Shown here: piece after piece, positions 12,783 to 20,432 of the stretch | How the letters are laid out: every line of letters starts with the position of its first letter | Position numbering within the stretch: position 1 is the stretch's first letter | IMG/VR virus record: IMGVR_UViG_3300050821_004202 | Span: 1 to 23,973 of that record | DNA length: 23,973 bases | DNA from: a virus | Strand: one strand, 5' to 3' | The notes under the pieces: generated by a model | Told to the model about the DNA's origin: nothing | The model's database searches: none | What the model saw: the letters and a program-made list of their open reading frames with translations, nothing else | Program-made: the position numbers and the translations under genes

Positions 12783-15709
12783 GCGCCCACAACCGTGACC
12801 TGGCCGCCGGTGGTGCGGATGCTCTTCTTCAGCCACTGCCGCAAGGCGGCGTCGCCTTGCAGCTGGATCACGACCGGCTGCTGCCGCGAGGCGCCCGCTC
12901 CGCCGCCCGCGGGCACGGTCAGCGCGAGGTCACGGCCGATCGACGCCTTCGCTGACGCCGCGCTCTCGTTCACGCCCTTCGCCAGCCCGTCGGCGAGCCT
13001 GTGGCCCGCCATCACCATGTAAACCGCCTCGGACGGAGGGCTGTTGAAGTGGATGCCCGCCCAGCCGAGGAGCGCGTTGCCGATGTCCTTGCCTATGTTC
13101 GAAATACCGCTGATGAACAGGTTAAATCCGCGAACGATTCCGTTCCAGATGCCGATGATGATGTTCTCGCCGGCCATCACCATCCAGTCGTAAAGTCCCG
13201 TGAAGAACCCGGCGATGTCCTTCACGATCCCGGCGAAGAACCCGTACACCGAGTTCCAGCCCCCGACGACCCCGTTCCAGAAGCCGACGAGGATGTTGCG
13301 GCCGATCCGTTCCATGCTAGATGGCAATTGTTCGAAATAATTTGCGACAATCTGGTAGCCGTCGATGAACGGCCGGGCGATATCGTCACCGATCGAGGCG
13401 AACCAGTGACGCACGGTATCGAACGTGTGAGTGATGAAGTCGGCCGCGTCCTTCGTCCACTGCTCGACGTCGCCCCACGCCTGCTTCGCGGCCCGCGAGA
13501 TCTCCGGCCAGTACTTGACCACCTCGGCGATGGCGGCGATCACCGCGATGATCGCCAGCACCGGCCACGGGATGGCCAGCAGCGCCCACGCGGCCCCCAG
13601 CCCCAGCAGCGCCCCGGCGATCGCCTGGATCACCTGCGGCGGGGCCTTGTCGATCATCTCCGCTATCGCGCCGGCCACCTGCGCGATCACGGGCGCGAGC
13701 TGAGCGAGGATGGGGCCCGCGATCTGCGCCATCGCCGTCGCGACCGGCAGCAGCGCCTGCGCGATCTGGACTATCCCGCCCGACAGCGCGGAGATAGCGG
13801 GACCCGCCTCGGTCAGGAACGGGCCGAGGAACTGCGCCAGCAGTCCGACCAGGGCACCGAGCGGGGCACCGAGAGCGCCGATGACCTGCCCGATGCCCGC
13901 GAAAACCTGCCCGATCGCCGCCGCCGTCGACGGGTTGCCGAGCTGCGCGAACAGCTGACCGAACCCGCCAAGGATGGCCGACAGCCCGCTGCCGAGCCCG
14001 GACACCGCCGATCCGCTGTTCGCGCCCATCTGCACGAACGCGCCGACCAGCCCGCCGATGGCCGGGAGCAAAACCTGAAGCAGCTGGTTGCCCTCATCGA
14101 AAATCTGCTTCAGTTCTGCCCGGAACCCCGAGTCCTGCATCGCCTTCCCGGCGGCCGCGAACGCCCCGCCGATGATGCCGCCCATCTGCTGGATCTCACC
14201 AGACACCAGCGGCCACATGTCCTGCACGCCCTTCAAGAAGGTCAGCAGGCCCGGCGCTATGGCGGTGACCGAGATGCCCTCCAGATCCTTGAGGCCGCCC
14301 TTCATCGACAAGAGCTGGCCGACCAGGGCCTGCGCAGGGCCGCTCATCGCGGCCATGTCCTTCGCGAACGAGGCGGAGGCGTTGCTGCCGGACGATGCCG
14401 CCACCTGCGCGGCGAGCTGCTGCTGCTTGTAGGTGTCGGACAGGTTCTGGATCGCGTTCGCGACCCGCTCGGCGTCCTGCTGCTGCTGGTAGCTCGCGTT
14501 CTGCTGCGCGGTAGCCACCGCCTGCTGCGCGTTCGCGACCCGCTCGGCGTCCTGCTGCTGCTGGTTCGCCGCCGCCCGGCTCGCGTCCGCCACCGCCTGC
14601 TGCGCGTTCGCCACGCCCTGGACGGCCTGCTGGTACGCCTGCTGCGCGGACACCACTGCGGGCAGCCCGTCAACGCCCTCGGCGTTGGCCTTGTTCGCGT
14701 CCGCGGTCGCGTTAGTCGCGGCCTGCTGTGCCTCGGTAAGCCGCTGCTGCGCCTCGGCCACGGAGAGGTCCGCCTGCTGCTTATCCAGCGCCGTGCTAGT
14801 TGAGCTGGCGTAGACCTGCGACCTGCTCAGCTGCGCTTTCTGCAGGTCAATTTCCGCCTGCTGCGCCTGCAGGGCGGCATCCTGGTTCTGGTTGTTTAGC
14901 GACTCCAGCGTCCGGACGCCGTCCTCGCGCGCCTGGGTCAGGCTCCGCTGCGCGTTCTCCGCGGACTGCTGGGCACTCGCTAGTGACCGCTCGGCATTCG
15001 CCTCCTGCTCGGCGCTGGTGATGGCGTCCTGCGCCTGCTGCCGCTGCGCGTCGGCGAGCGACTGCTCAGCGGAGGCGATCTGCTGGTCGGAGGTGATGAT
15101 GTCGTGCGCGGCCTGCGTCTTCGCGTCGCTGATCGCCTGCTGGGCGTTGGCAATGGCCACCGCGTTGCTCTGCTCGGTCGCCGCGAGCTGCGCGGAGGTC
15201 TGCCCGGCCTGCTGGGCTGCCGCCGACCCGTCCGACAAGGCCTTGCTCACGCCCATCACGGCCAGGACCACCGGCGCCGCCGCCGCGGCGATCATGGCGA
15301 GCCCGGCCGGGATCACCGGCAGCGCCGCGCCCACCGCGGCGATGATCAGCGGCCACTTCGCCATCGCCAGCATCGCCGTGTCTGCGCCGTTCGCGTTGAC
15401 GTCCGCGGTGGCGGTTTCCCGCTTGCGCCCGAACTCGTCGAGCTTGGCGTTTTCCTTGTCGAGCTTGGCGCTGCCCGCCGCGGTGTCGACGTCCGCCGTC
15501 GCCGTGACGTTCTTCGCCGCGTCCTTCAGCTCCTGCTTGAAGACGGCCAGCTTCGCCGACGCCTCGGCGGTGTTGATCCTGGCCGTCAGCTCCGGGTTCG
15601 ACGCGCGGAGCTCGTCGGCCTTCTGCTTGATCGCGTCCAGCTTCGCCGCGGCGTCCGCGTCGTCGGCGGTGAGCTGCATCAGGACTTTCCGGACGATCGT
15701 GTCCGCCAT
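12779..15709 (-). CDS. Tape measure protein
   Basis: A 976-residue protein, the longest product in the window, placed between the frameshifted chaperone gene and the minor tail gene as in siphoviruses. Residues about 120-160 are hydrophobic (AVGAALPVIPAGLAMIAAAAA). Residues about 165-440 form a long Gln/Ala coiled coil with many 'AQQA' and 'AERVANA' segments, including a 25-residue tandem repeat. Further hydrophobic segments occur at about 555-730 (LLALALP-type and WPVLAIIAVIAAIAEV), followed by a Trp/Gly-rich C-terminal region. It sets tail length; at about 0.15 nm per residue the tail would be near 145 nm. Start ATG 15709 lies behind a GAGGGGGG stretch. No peptidoglycan hydrolase domain is visible. 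Confidence 0.92.
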   Translation of the reverse strand: MADTIVRKVLMQLTADDADAAAKLDAIKQKADELRASNPELTARINTAEASAKLAVFKQELKDAAKNVTATADVDTAAGSAKLDKENAKLDEFGRKRETATADVNANGADTAMLAMAKWPLIIAAVGAALPVIPAGLAMIAAAAAPVVLAVMGVSKALSDGSAAAQQAGQTSAQLAATEQSNAVAIANAQQAISDAKTQAAHDIITSDQQIASAEQSLADAQRQQAQDAITSAEQEANAERSLASAQQSAENAQRSLTQAREDGVRTLESLNNQNQDAALQAQQAEIDLQKAQLSRSQVYASSTSTALDKQQADLSVAEAQQRLTEAQQAATNATADANKANAEGVDGLPAVVSAQQAYQQAVQGVANAQQAVADASRAAANQQQQDAERVANAQQAVATAQQNASYQQQQDAERVANAIQNLSDTYKQQQLAAQVAASSGSNASASFAKDMAAMSGPAQALVGQLLSMKGGLKDLEGISVTAIAPGLLTFLKGVQDMWPLVSGEIQQMGGIIGGAFAAAGKAMQDSGFRAELKQIFDEGNQLLQVLLPAIGGLVGAFVQMGANSGSAVSGLGSGLSAILGGFGQLFAQLGNPSTAAAIGQVFAGIGQVIGALGAPLGALVGLLAQFLGPFLTEAGPAISALSGGIVQIAQALLPVATAMAQIAGPILAQLAPVIAQVAGAIAEMIDKAPPQVIQAIAGALLGLGAAWALLAIPWPVLAIIAVIAAIAEVVKYWPEISRAAKQAWGDVEQWTKDAADFITHTFDTVRHWFASIGDDIARPFIDGYQIVANYFEQLPSSMERIGRNILVGFWNGVVGGWNSVYGFFAGIVKDIAGFFTGLYDWMVMAGENIIIGIWNGIVRGFNLFISGISNIGKDIGNALLGWAGIHFNSPPSEAVYMVMAGHRLADGLAKGVNESAASAKASIGRDLALTVPAGGGAGASRQQPVVIQLQGDAALRQWLKKSIRTTGGQVTVVGA
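13081..13345. other. Lower-GC patch inside tape measure gene
   Basis: This stretch has clearly more A/T than its surroundings, including runs such as ttcgaaataatttgcgac, and a 10-mer gttcgaaata at 13098-13107 and again at 13330-13339. It codes for the Trp/Gly-rich segment near the C-terminus of the tape measure. It may mark a mosaic junction; base composition was judged by eye. Confidence 0.3.
14454..14564 (-). repeat. 75-bp-period tandem repeat in tape measure coiled coil
   Basis: The same 36 bases occur at 14454-14489 and 14529-14564, a period of 75 bp or 25 residues. The encoded unit contains QQQQDAERVANA twice. Weaker copies of the AQQA pattern extend over the neighbouring coil. Such in-frame duplications can change tail length in whole steps. 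Confidence 0.75.
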
Positions 15710-15711
15710 GA

Positions 15712-16412
15712 TCAGGTCACCCCCCTCATCTGGGCTTCGTGCTTCAGCCAGCCGTCGATGCTGTCGGTCAGGTTCGCGAAGTCGCCGAGCGTCAGGTCAT
15801 CGACGTCCGCGGGTTTCAGGTGGCACAGGCGGCCGAGCTGGAACAGGTACTCCGCGCGCATCCGCTTCAGGTCGCATGTCAGGACCCGGTGGACGACGGG
15901 GGCGGCGTGGCTTCCGGCTTCGGGCTCTGGGTGGCGGTCTGCCTGGACGAGGGAGTGCGCCGGGCGGGCCGGGCTTTTGGGGCAGGCTTGTCCTGAACCT
16001 GCTTCGCCTTGATCTCCTCGCCCGTCGCCGTCATGAACGCCAGGTAGAAGCCGAGGACATCGACGTCGAAATCATCGTCCAGCGCAGGGACGTCCCCGCC
16101 TGACTGGGCGAGCATCAGCCACGCCGCCGCCGCGACGGACATGATCCACGCCGGGTCGGTGAACGCCGGCATCCGCTTAGCCGCCCCGGCAAGGACGGCC
16201 AGGTCAGCCATCCCGGCCGTGCCGTCACCGAGGGCACCCAGCAGCGCGTTCAGGTCCAAGCCCTCCGGCAGCGCGCCGAAGTCGAGGCCGGTCACCCGCT
16301 CCTGCCACGCCAGCAGCGTCAGGCCGGTGAACTCCTGGATGACGAGAGCATGACGCAGGCTAACGTGCACCAGGTCGAGCGTGCGGACCTGCCCATCGAA
16401 TTCGATCTTCAC
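15712..16412 (-). CDS. Tail assembly chaperone fusion made by -1 frameshift (gpGT analogue)
   Basis: Reads 146 codons from GTG 16412 to the slip site at 15975-15981, then shifts back one base and continues from 15975 for 87 more residues to TGA 15712-15714, giving 233 residues. The -1 frame is open from the slip site to the stop and contains DLKRMRAEYLFQLGRL and ADVDDLTLGDFANLTDSIDG, a plausible helical T domain. The stop lies two bases before the tape measure ATG. In siphoviruses the G and GT products chaperone the tape measure and major tail proteins during tail assembly, and are made in exactly this position. No separate start with a ribosome site was found for the downstream part, supporting frameshift expression. 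Confidence 0.8.
15879..16412 (-). CDS. Tail assembly chaperone (gpG analogue)
   Basis: A 177-residue, unshifted product starting at GTG 16412 (GTGA overlap with the gp10-like gene). The N-terminus, KIEFDGQVRTLDLVHVSL, gives two strands followed by a mostly helical domain (HALVIQEFTGLTLLAWQERV, AWIMSVAAAAWLMLAQS). From about residue 133 it becomes a Lys/Pro/Ser-rich tail (QDKPAPKARPARRTP, EATPPPSSTGS) that looks unstructured, as expected for the part replaced by the T domain after frameshifting. Gene order major tail, gp10-like, this gene, tape measure supports the call. Not part of the finished virion in known relatives. Confidence 0.8.
   Translation of the reverse strand: MKIEFDGQVRTLDLVHVSLRHALVIQEFTGLTLLAWQERVTGLDFGALPEGLDLNALLGALGDGTAGMADLAVLAGAAKRMPAFTDPAWIMSVAAAAWLMLAQSGGDVPALDDDFDVDVLGFYLAFMTATGEEIKAKQVQDKPAPKARPARRTPSSRQTATQSPKPEATPPPSSTGS
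15975..15981 (-). promoter_or_regulatory. Programmed -1 ribosomal frameshift site CCCAAAA
   Basis: On the minus strand the zero-frame codons 145-146 of the chaperone gene are CCA AAA preceded by C, giving the canonical heptamer C CCA AAA (X XXY YYZ). After a -1 slip both codons still pair as CCC and AAA. The shifted frame is then open to the base just before the tape measure. A G/C-rich stretch follows and could fold as stimulator, but I did not compute a pseudoknot. Confidence 0.8.
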
Positions 16413-16831
16413 AGCCTTGAGTCCCTCACCATCCGGTCAACCTTCTGCGCGTACTTCGCCAGCGCCGCCCCGGCGCGCTCGTTCGCGGCCGGGGCGAGGA
16501 ACGGGCGAAGGTTCCCCTTCACCCACGTCCAGTCCCTGCGGTCCGGGCCGCGGGCGAACACCGGGTGCCTGGACCCGGTCTCGTTCGGGTAGGCGGGATC
16601 CGCGTCGGCCACGATGTCGGCATGGTTCTCGTCGTGCTGCTCGACGCGGATATTCGGCGGAATCGTCGCCGACCAGGACGCGTTCTTCCTGGCCCCGTCG
16701 GCGATCTCCTCGGCCGCCTGGACCAGCTCGCCGCCGCCGACAGAGCCCGTCGTGGCGTGATAGGACCGCAGGCCCGGGGTCCGCGGCGCCCGGGACCTGC
16801 GCGCAGCGCGCGGCCTGCGGGGAGCCGTCAT
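16409..16831 (-). CDS. HK97 gp10-like tail completion/connector protein
   Basis: A 140-residue protein from ATG 16831, sharing ATGA with the major tail stop. A basic N-terminus (RRPRAARRSR) precedes a helix (ELVQAAEEIADGARKNA), a strand region, DPAYPNETGSRHPVFARGPD and RPFLAPAANE. The 'pYa...G..HPVFA...RPFL.pA' pattern is that of HK97 gp10-type proteins, which join tail and head or cap the tail. Here the gene lies after, not before, the major tail gene, which is unusual. It overlaps the chaperone gene by GTGA. Confidence 0.6.
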   Translation of the reverse strand: MTAPRRPRAARRSRAPRTPGLRSYHATTGSVGGGELVQAAEEIADGARKNASWSATIPPNIRVEQHDENHADIVADADPAYPNETGSRHPVFARGPDRRDWTWVKGNLRPFLAPAANERAGAALAKYAQKVDRMVRDSRL

Positions 16832-18264
16832 CCGGTCGAGTCCAGCGTCCAGTAGGTGCCCTGGAGGATGTTGTTGACGCCGTCGTCCTCGCCCGTGTAC
16901 GTGACCGCCTGCGTCAGCAGGTCCGGCCCCGGGACCTTCGGCGACTCGCCCTCCAGGAACACCTGCGGGCACAGCAGCCCCAGCATCGCGTGGTCGGTGC
17001 CGCTGCCGATCACGGGGCCGGTGAACCGCTGCTCGATCGTCACCCCGGTGTCGGACTGGTAGGCCGCCTGGTAGGTCTCCGCGCTCAGCCACTCGACCGT
17101 GAACGCGCCCGCGATCTGCGTGAGCCCGTTCTGGATCGGCTCGTTGCGGAAGGGCGCGACGTTCGGCGCGTACCTGTCCAGCCGCATCGGCCTGGTGACT
17201 TTGAGCGACATTGACCCGGTGATGTTGCCCGCCAGCGTCGCCCCGCTCACCGTCGTGAGCTGCCCGGCGGTGTTCACCGACTGCCACACCGCGCCGGTGT
17301 TCGTCGGCGGGGCGGTGATGACCAGGTTCGTGCCGATGTTCGTGGGCGAGCCCGGCGCCTGCTGCCGCGTCGCGGTCGCCGCCAGGGCGCCCGCCTGGGT
17401 GACGTACGCGTACCACCCGGTCGCGTAGGGCGCCGCCGCCGGGGAGGTGATCGTGATCGTCGACACGCCCGTAGTCGTCGTGACCGGCGACGCCGTCGAC
17501 CCGATCGTCTCCCCCTGCGAGTCCACGTAGGACACGACAACCTGGTAGGTGCCCGCGGCGACCGTGCCGCCGCTCGCCGCCGGGGTCACCGTCGGCGCGG
17601 ACGGCGCGGCGATCAGCGGTGCCGTCGACGGGGTGCCGCCGTAGTAGACCGCGCCGTCAACCCAGCAGAACGGCGCGCCCGACACCGGCGCCGTGAACGC
17701 CTGCAGCGCGGGGACTGACCCGTTCAGCGGGTCCTTCCAGGTGCCGTTGAGCTCGTTCCTGCCCTCGATGGTCAAGGTCAATTTCGCGATCGCGCTCAGC
17801 TGGCACGCGACCTCCCACGCCTGCACCTTGCAGCCTGTGTAGGTGAACGGCTCCGTCACCCCGTCGACCGTGGGCTTGCCCGCCTGCAGCGTGAAGGTCT
17901 GCCCGAACAGGTCGGCGAGCGAGTGGTACGCCACGTACGCCGTGGTGGAGGCATCCTGCGTCAGCGTCGCACCCGACTGGTTCTTAGACCCGAACATGCG
18001 CTTGAGCCACGGGTTCAGCTGCCTCATCGGCAGGTCCATCGGCAGCGCGCCCTGTGCCGCCCACGTGGTCACCCGGCGCCGGGCACCGCGCGGCGCCAGG
18101 CTGCCGGCGAAGATCCCCGTCCCGTTCTTGGGGCCCTTCTTCAGCTGCAGGCTGTCGCTGTCGGCCGCGACGAATACCGCCGTCGACAGCGACGGGGCGA
18201 CGCCGTACGTGGTCTCGTCGACCGCGCACCACTGGGCGCCTAGGCCCGAGGGAAGGGTGGCCAT
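16828..18264 (-). CDS. Major tail protein with inserted Ig-like domain
   Basis: A 478-residue protein. The start is ATG 18264 (preceded by AAGGAG, spacing 5); GTG 18267 is one codon longer. The N-terminal part (GLGAQWCAVDETTYGVAP, FVAADSDSLQLKKGP) is typical of actinophage tube proteins, with strands up to residue 210. Residues about 211-327 are a different unit: PSAPTVTPAASGG, GTYQVVVSYVDSQGETIGS, ATGWYAYVTQAG, an Ig-like sandwich. After VWQSVNT the tube fold resumes (NITGSMSLKVTRPMRLDRYA, FTVEWLSAETYQ). Such domains decorate the outer face of tail tubes. Place between terminator and gp10-like genes and the length agree. Confidence 0.85.
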   Translation of the reverse strand: MATLPSGLGAQWCAVDETTYGVAPSLSTAVFVAADSDSLQLKKGPKNGTGIFAGSLAPRGARRRVTTWAAQGALPMDLPMRQLNPWLKRMFGSKNQSGATLTQDASTTAYVAYHSLADLFGQTFTLQAGKPTVDGVTEPFTYTGCKVQAWEVACQLSAIAKLTLTIEGRNELNGTWKDPLNGSVPALQAFTAPVSGAPFCWVDGAVYYGGTPSTAPLIAAPSAPTVTPAASGGTVAAGTYQVVVSYVDSQGETIGSTASPVTTTTGVSTITITSPAAAPYATGWYAYVTQAGALAATATRQQAPGSPTNIGTNLVITAPPTNTGAVWQSVNTAGQLTTVSGATLAGNITGSMSLKVTRPMRLDRYAPNVAPFRNEPIQNGLTQIAGAFTVEWLSAETYQAAYQSDTGVTIEQRFTGPVIGSGTDHAMLGLLCPQVFLEGESPKVPGPDLLTQAVTYTGEDDGVNNILQGTYWTLDSTG

Positions 18265-18488
18265 CACATCTCCTTAGCCGGGTAAGGCAGCCGCGGCGGG
18301 TCAGCCGGGGCAGGATCGGGCGCCTCAGGCGCCTCAGGCGCGGGAGGATCGGCAGGCGGGTCATCGGCAGGCGGATCCGCAGGCGGAACGCGCTCAAGGT
18401 AGAAGTCGCTGAACGCCGCGCCGTCCGGCACCTCGACGACATCGCCCGGCTGGTACTGGCTGAACGGGCGGATATAGCGAAGCTGCAC
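18264..18488 (-). CDS. Small protein with Pro/Asp/Ala-rich repeat tail
   Basis: A 74-residue protein from GTG 18488, with AGGAG about 6 bp upstream, ending one base into the major tail start (TGATG). The first 33 residues (LRYIRPFSQYQPGDVVEVPD) form a small SH3-like beta unit often seen in phage head-tail genes. The rest is low-complexity PPADPPADDPPADPP and PEAPEAPDPAPADPP. Function unknown; perhaps a small virion or assembly factor. Confidence 0.65.
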   Translation of the reverse strand: MQLRYIRPFSQYQPGDVVEVPDGAAFSDFYLERVPPADPPADDPPADPPAPEAPEAPDPAPADPPRLPYPAKEM

Positions 18489-18489
18489 G

Positions 18490-19005
18490 TCACGCTCCTG
18501 TCGTAATGAGCCGGGCCCGGTAGATGACCGTGAAGGTGCACAGCACCGCCACGCCGCCCGCGATCTGCCGCGTCTCCCACCGGCCCACGTCGGTGCCGGA
18601 CCAAAGCGCGAGGCCGCCCATCCGCGCGTCACCTGGCCCCGTGTTCCCGTCGCCGCGAAGCAGCAGCTCAACCCCGCCGACGATCGCCTTCGCGCCGTCC
18701 CGGTGGACCTTGACGCTGGGATCGCCGCTCCAGTGCTGCGCCGAGCAGGTGATAACGCCGTCCTCGTCCTTCGTCCGCGCGTGGTCCATCACCTGCCACG
18801 CCTGCGTCGCGTCCGCGAACACCGCGTCCGGGTTCGGGGCGTCGCAGCCGATCCACAGCACCTGGTTCAGCGCCTGCGTGGCTGCGAGCGTCTGGGCGCC
18901 GTCGAACACGTTCACCCTGGGAGTGGCCTGGCCGAGCAGCGGCGAGTTCTGCGCCGCGTTCACCAGCCAGTCGATAACCGCCGGGACGGCGCTGGTCGTC
19001 GTCAT
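18490..19005 (-). CDS. Probable tail terminator protein
   Basis: A 171-residue protein from ATG 19005 (ATGA overlap with the connector stop). It begins TTSAVPAVIDWLVNAAQN, continues with VNVFDGAQ, VLWIGCD and AQHWSG, and ends in strands (VAVLCTFTVIYRARLIT). This helix-then-sheet order and the place between connector and major tail gene fit the tail terminator family, whose ring ends tail growth and docks the head. A head-tail stopper is the main alternative. It ends one base before the next start. Confidence 0.6.
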   Translation of the reverse strand: MTTTSAVPAVIDWLVNAAQNSPLLGQATPRVNVFDGAQTLAATQALNQVLWIGCDAPNPDAVFADATQAWQVMDHARTKDEDGVITCSAQHWSGDPSVKVHRDGAKAIVGGVELLLRGDGNTGPGDARMGGLALWSGTDVGRWETRQIAGGVAVLCTFTVIYRARLITTGA

Positions 19006-19913
19006 GCGAAAGCCGCCCTCGAAGCGGCACCGGACGCCGTGGCGAACAGCTCCACCGCCCGGTTAGGCACCGCGTACCCGAACCCCGGCAGCGTGACAAC
19101 GGACTCACCGGAGGCCACGTCCTGCGCGCCCACCCCGCCGCGCTTGACCTGGTACAAGTGCTCCAGGATCATCTTGCAGCCCTGGTAAACAGCCGCCGGG
19201 ATGACCTTCCGGCCCGCCCAGTAGGTCACCTTCCACTGCGCGAGCGGATCGGCGGTGTAGAAGAACGGCAGCCCCGCGAAGTGCCGCGCGATCCCCGTGT
19301 CCGGGTCCACGAGAAGCTGGCTGATGTCGTACATGAACCCGTAGGTCAGCAGCGGCGTGATGCTGACGATGCCGTTGGTCGTCGACCCGTCGCGGCGGTT
19401 CGCCGCGCTGAACGTCGTGCCGAGGTCGGTCCGCACCGGGGCGAAGTTCAGGACCATCGCGCGGCCCTGCGCGCGGATCACCTCGGTCACCTGCCGGGTC
19501 ACCACCGGCCCGCAGATGTACTCCGCCACCTCGGTCGCCGCCGCGTTGTAGCCCTGCAGCAGCATGTCCTGCGAGGTCGTGCCGGTCAGCTGCAGGATCT
19601 CCTTCGCCTCCGCCAGCGACACGATCGTCGGGTCAGCGGACGGCTGCACCTCGAAGCTGTCGGCGTACGCGCCCGGGTAGGTGGCGTCGGCCGCAACCCA
19701 GAGGATGACATGGTGGCCCGCCTGAGTGGTCGTGTACGCCGCGTTGTAGACGCCAGGCGGGGAGTGGGTGACGGACGGGGTACTGGTGCTGCCGTCGGGC
19801 AGCGTGACCGTGACCGTGACCGTCGCGGCGTCCTGCGCGTTGCCGCCGGTGTCGGTGTTGGTGAAGCTGAGGGGCACCACCGCGCCCTGGTACCACGGTG
19901 ACGTCGCGGGCAC
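19002..19913 (-). CDS. Head-tail connector (gp6-like) with N-terminal Ig-like domain
   Basis: A 303-residue protein starting at GTG 19913 behind a perfect Shine-Dalgarno site. Residues 1 to about 93 are a beta-sandwich domain (AATVTVTVTLPDGSTSTPS, GVYNAAYTTTQAGHHVILWV), Ig-like or carboxypeptidase-regulatory-like. From about 97 on, VSLAEAKEILQL followed by QDMLLQGYNAAATEVAEYIC is the helical start of gp6/gp15-type head-tail connectors, with ITPLLTYG and a C-terminal helix QGCKMILEHLYQVKRGG. Connectors of this family are usually around 100-200 residues, so the N-terminal domain is an addition. It forms a ring under the portal. Confidence 0.7.
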   Translation of the reverse strand: MPATSPWYQGAVVPLSFTNTDTGGNAQDAATVTVTVTLPDGSTSTPSVTHSPPGVYNAAYTTTQAGHHVILWVAADATYPGAYADSFEVQPSADPTIVSLAEAKEILQLTGTTSQDMLLQGYNAAATEVAEYICGPVVTRQVTEVIRAQGRAMVLNFAPVRTDLGTTFSAANRRDGSTTNGIVSITPLLTYGFMYDISQLLVDPDTGIARHFAGLPFFYTADPLAQWKVTYWAGRKVIPAAVYQGCKMILEHLYQVKRGGVGAQDVASGESVVTLPGFGYAVPNRAVELFATASGAASRAAFA

Positions 19914-19919
19914 CGCCCC

Positions 19920-19929
19920 TCACCTCCTT
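19920..19929 (-). promoter_or_regulatory. Perfect 10-base Shine-Dalgarno site AAGGAGGTGA
   Basis: AAGGAGGTGA on the minus strand is fully complementary to the 3' end of 16S rRNA and lies 6 bases before GTG 19913. It is the strongest ribosome site in the late operon and fixes the connector start. Confidence 0.8.
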
Positions 19930-19948
19930 CCGCGTTCCGGTGCGGCGG

Positions 19949-20251
19949 TCAGGCCGCGGCCGGCTCGCCGAGCGGCACGTCGGCCGGCTCGTGTGCCTGA
20001 GCGGCCGCCGCCGCCTTCGCGTTCCCGATCGCCGTGTCAACCGCGTTGATGAACCCCGCCAGCGCCGCCAGCGCCTCCGGGGCCTCCGGCAGGTGCACCG
20101 CGGCGGACAGCGCCGCGACGGCCGGGTTCGTCGACGCCGCGTGCGCCCACTGCTCAACCTGCGGCAGATCCTGCTCGAGCTTCGCCTCGACGTCGGCCTT
20201 GACCGCCTCGAGGTGCTGCCGGATGTTCGCCACCGCGGCCATGAGGTCCAT
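19949..20251 (-). CDS. Small helical head-region protein
   Basis: A 100-residue protein from ATG 20251 with AGGAG about 9 bp upstream. Helices dominate: MAAVANIRQHLEAVKADVE, KLEQDLPQVEQWAHAA and EALAALAGFINAVDTAIG, with an Ala-rich end. No family recognised. It lies between the capsid-side small genes and the connector. It could be a head assembly or connector accessory factor. Confidence 0.65.
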   Translation of the reverse strand: MDLMAAVANIRQHLEAVKADVEAKLEQDLPQVEQWAHAASTNPAVAALSAAVHLPEAPEALAALAGFINAVDTAIGNAKAAAAAQAHEPADVPLGEPAAA

Positions 20252-20432
20252 CAGCTCTTTCTCCTAGCTCTGGCCTCGCGGCCGTCTTCTCCATTGCCGG
20301 GTTCGCGGCCGTCCCCGCGGACAGCCGCGCGATTTCCCGCTCCAGCTCGGCCGCGTAAGCGTCCTCGTGCACGTCCCTGGCCGCCGCGAGCTCCCGCTGC
20401 AGCCGCCCGATGACGTGCGCGCGGTCAGCCAC
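20154..20432 (-). CDS. Small helical protein, probably frameshifted near its end
   Basis: From GTG 20432 the frame reads 92 residues. The first 52 look real and helical (RAHVIGRLQRELAAARDVHE, YAAELEREIARLSAG). After MEKTAA the sequence becomes an Arg/Gly-rich jumble that runs 98 bp into the next gene, unlike every other junction here. If one base (probably G) is restored in GCGAGG near 20275-20280, the frame reads EARARRKS and stops at TGA 20251-20253, giving TGATG with the next start. The true protein is then about 60 residues. Function unknown. Confidence 0.55.
   Translation of the reverse strand: MADRAHVIGRLQRELAAARDVHEDAYAAELEREIARLSAGTAANPAMEKTAARPELGERADGPHGRGGEHPAAPRGGQGRRRGEARAGSAAG

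Noticed and set aside
13001-14803. Plus-strand open frame of 600 codons
   Set aside because: Antisense to the tape measure; its Leu/Arg-rich repeats only mirror the tape measure coiled-coil repeats.
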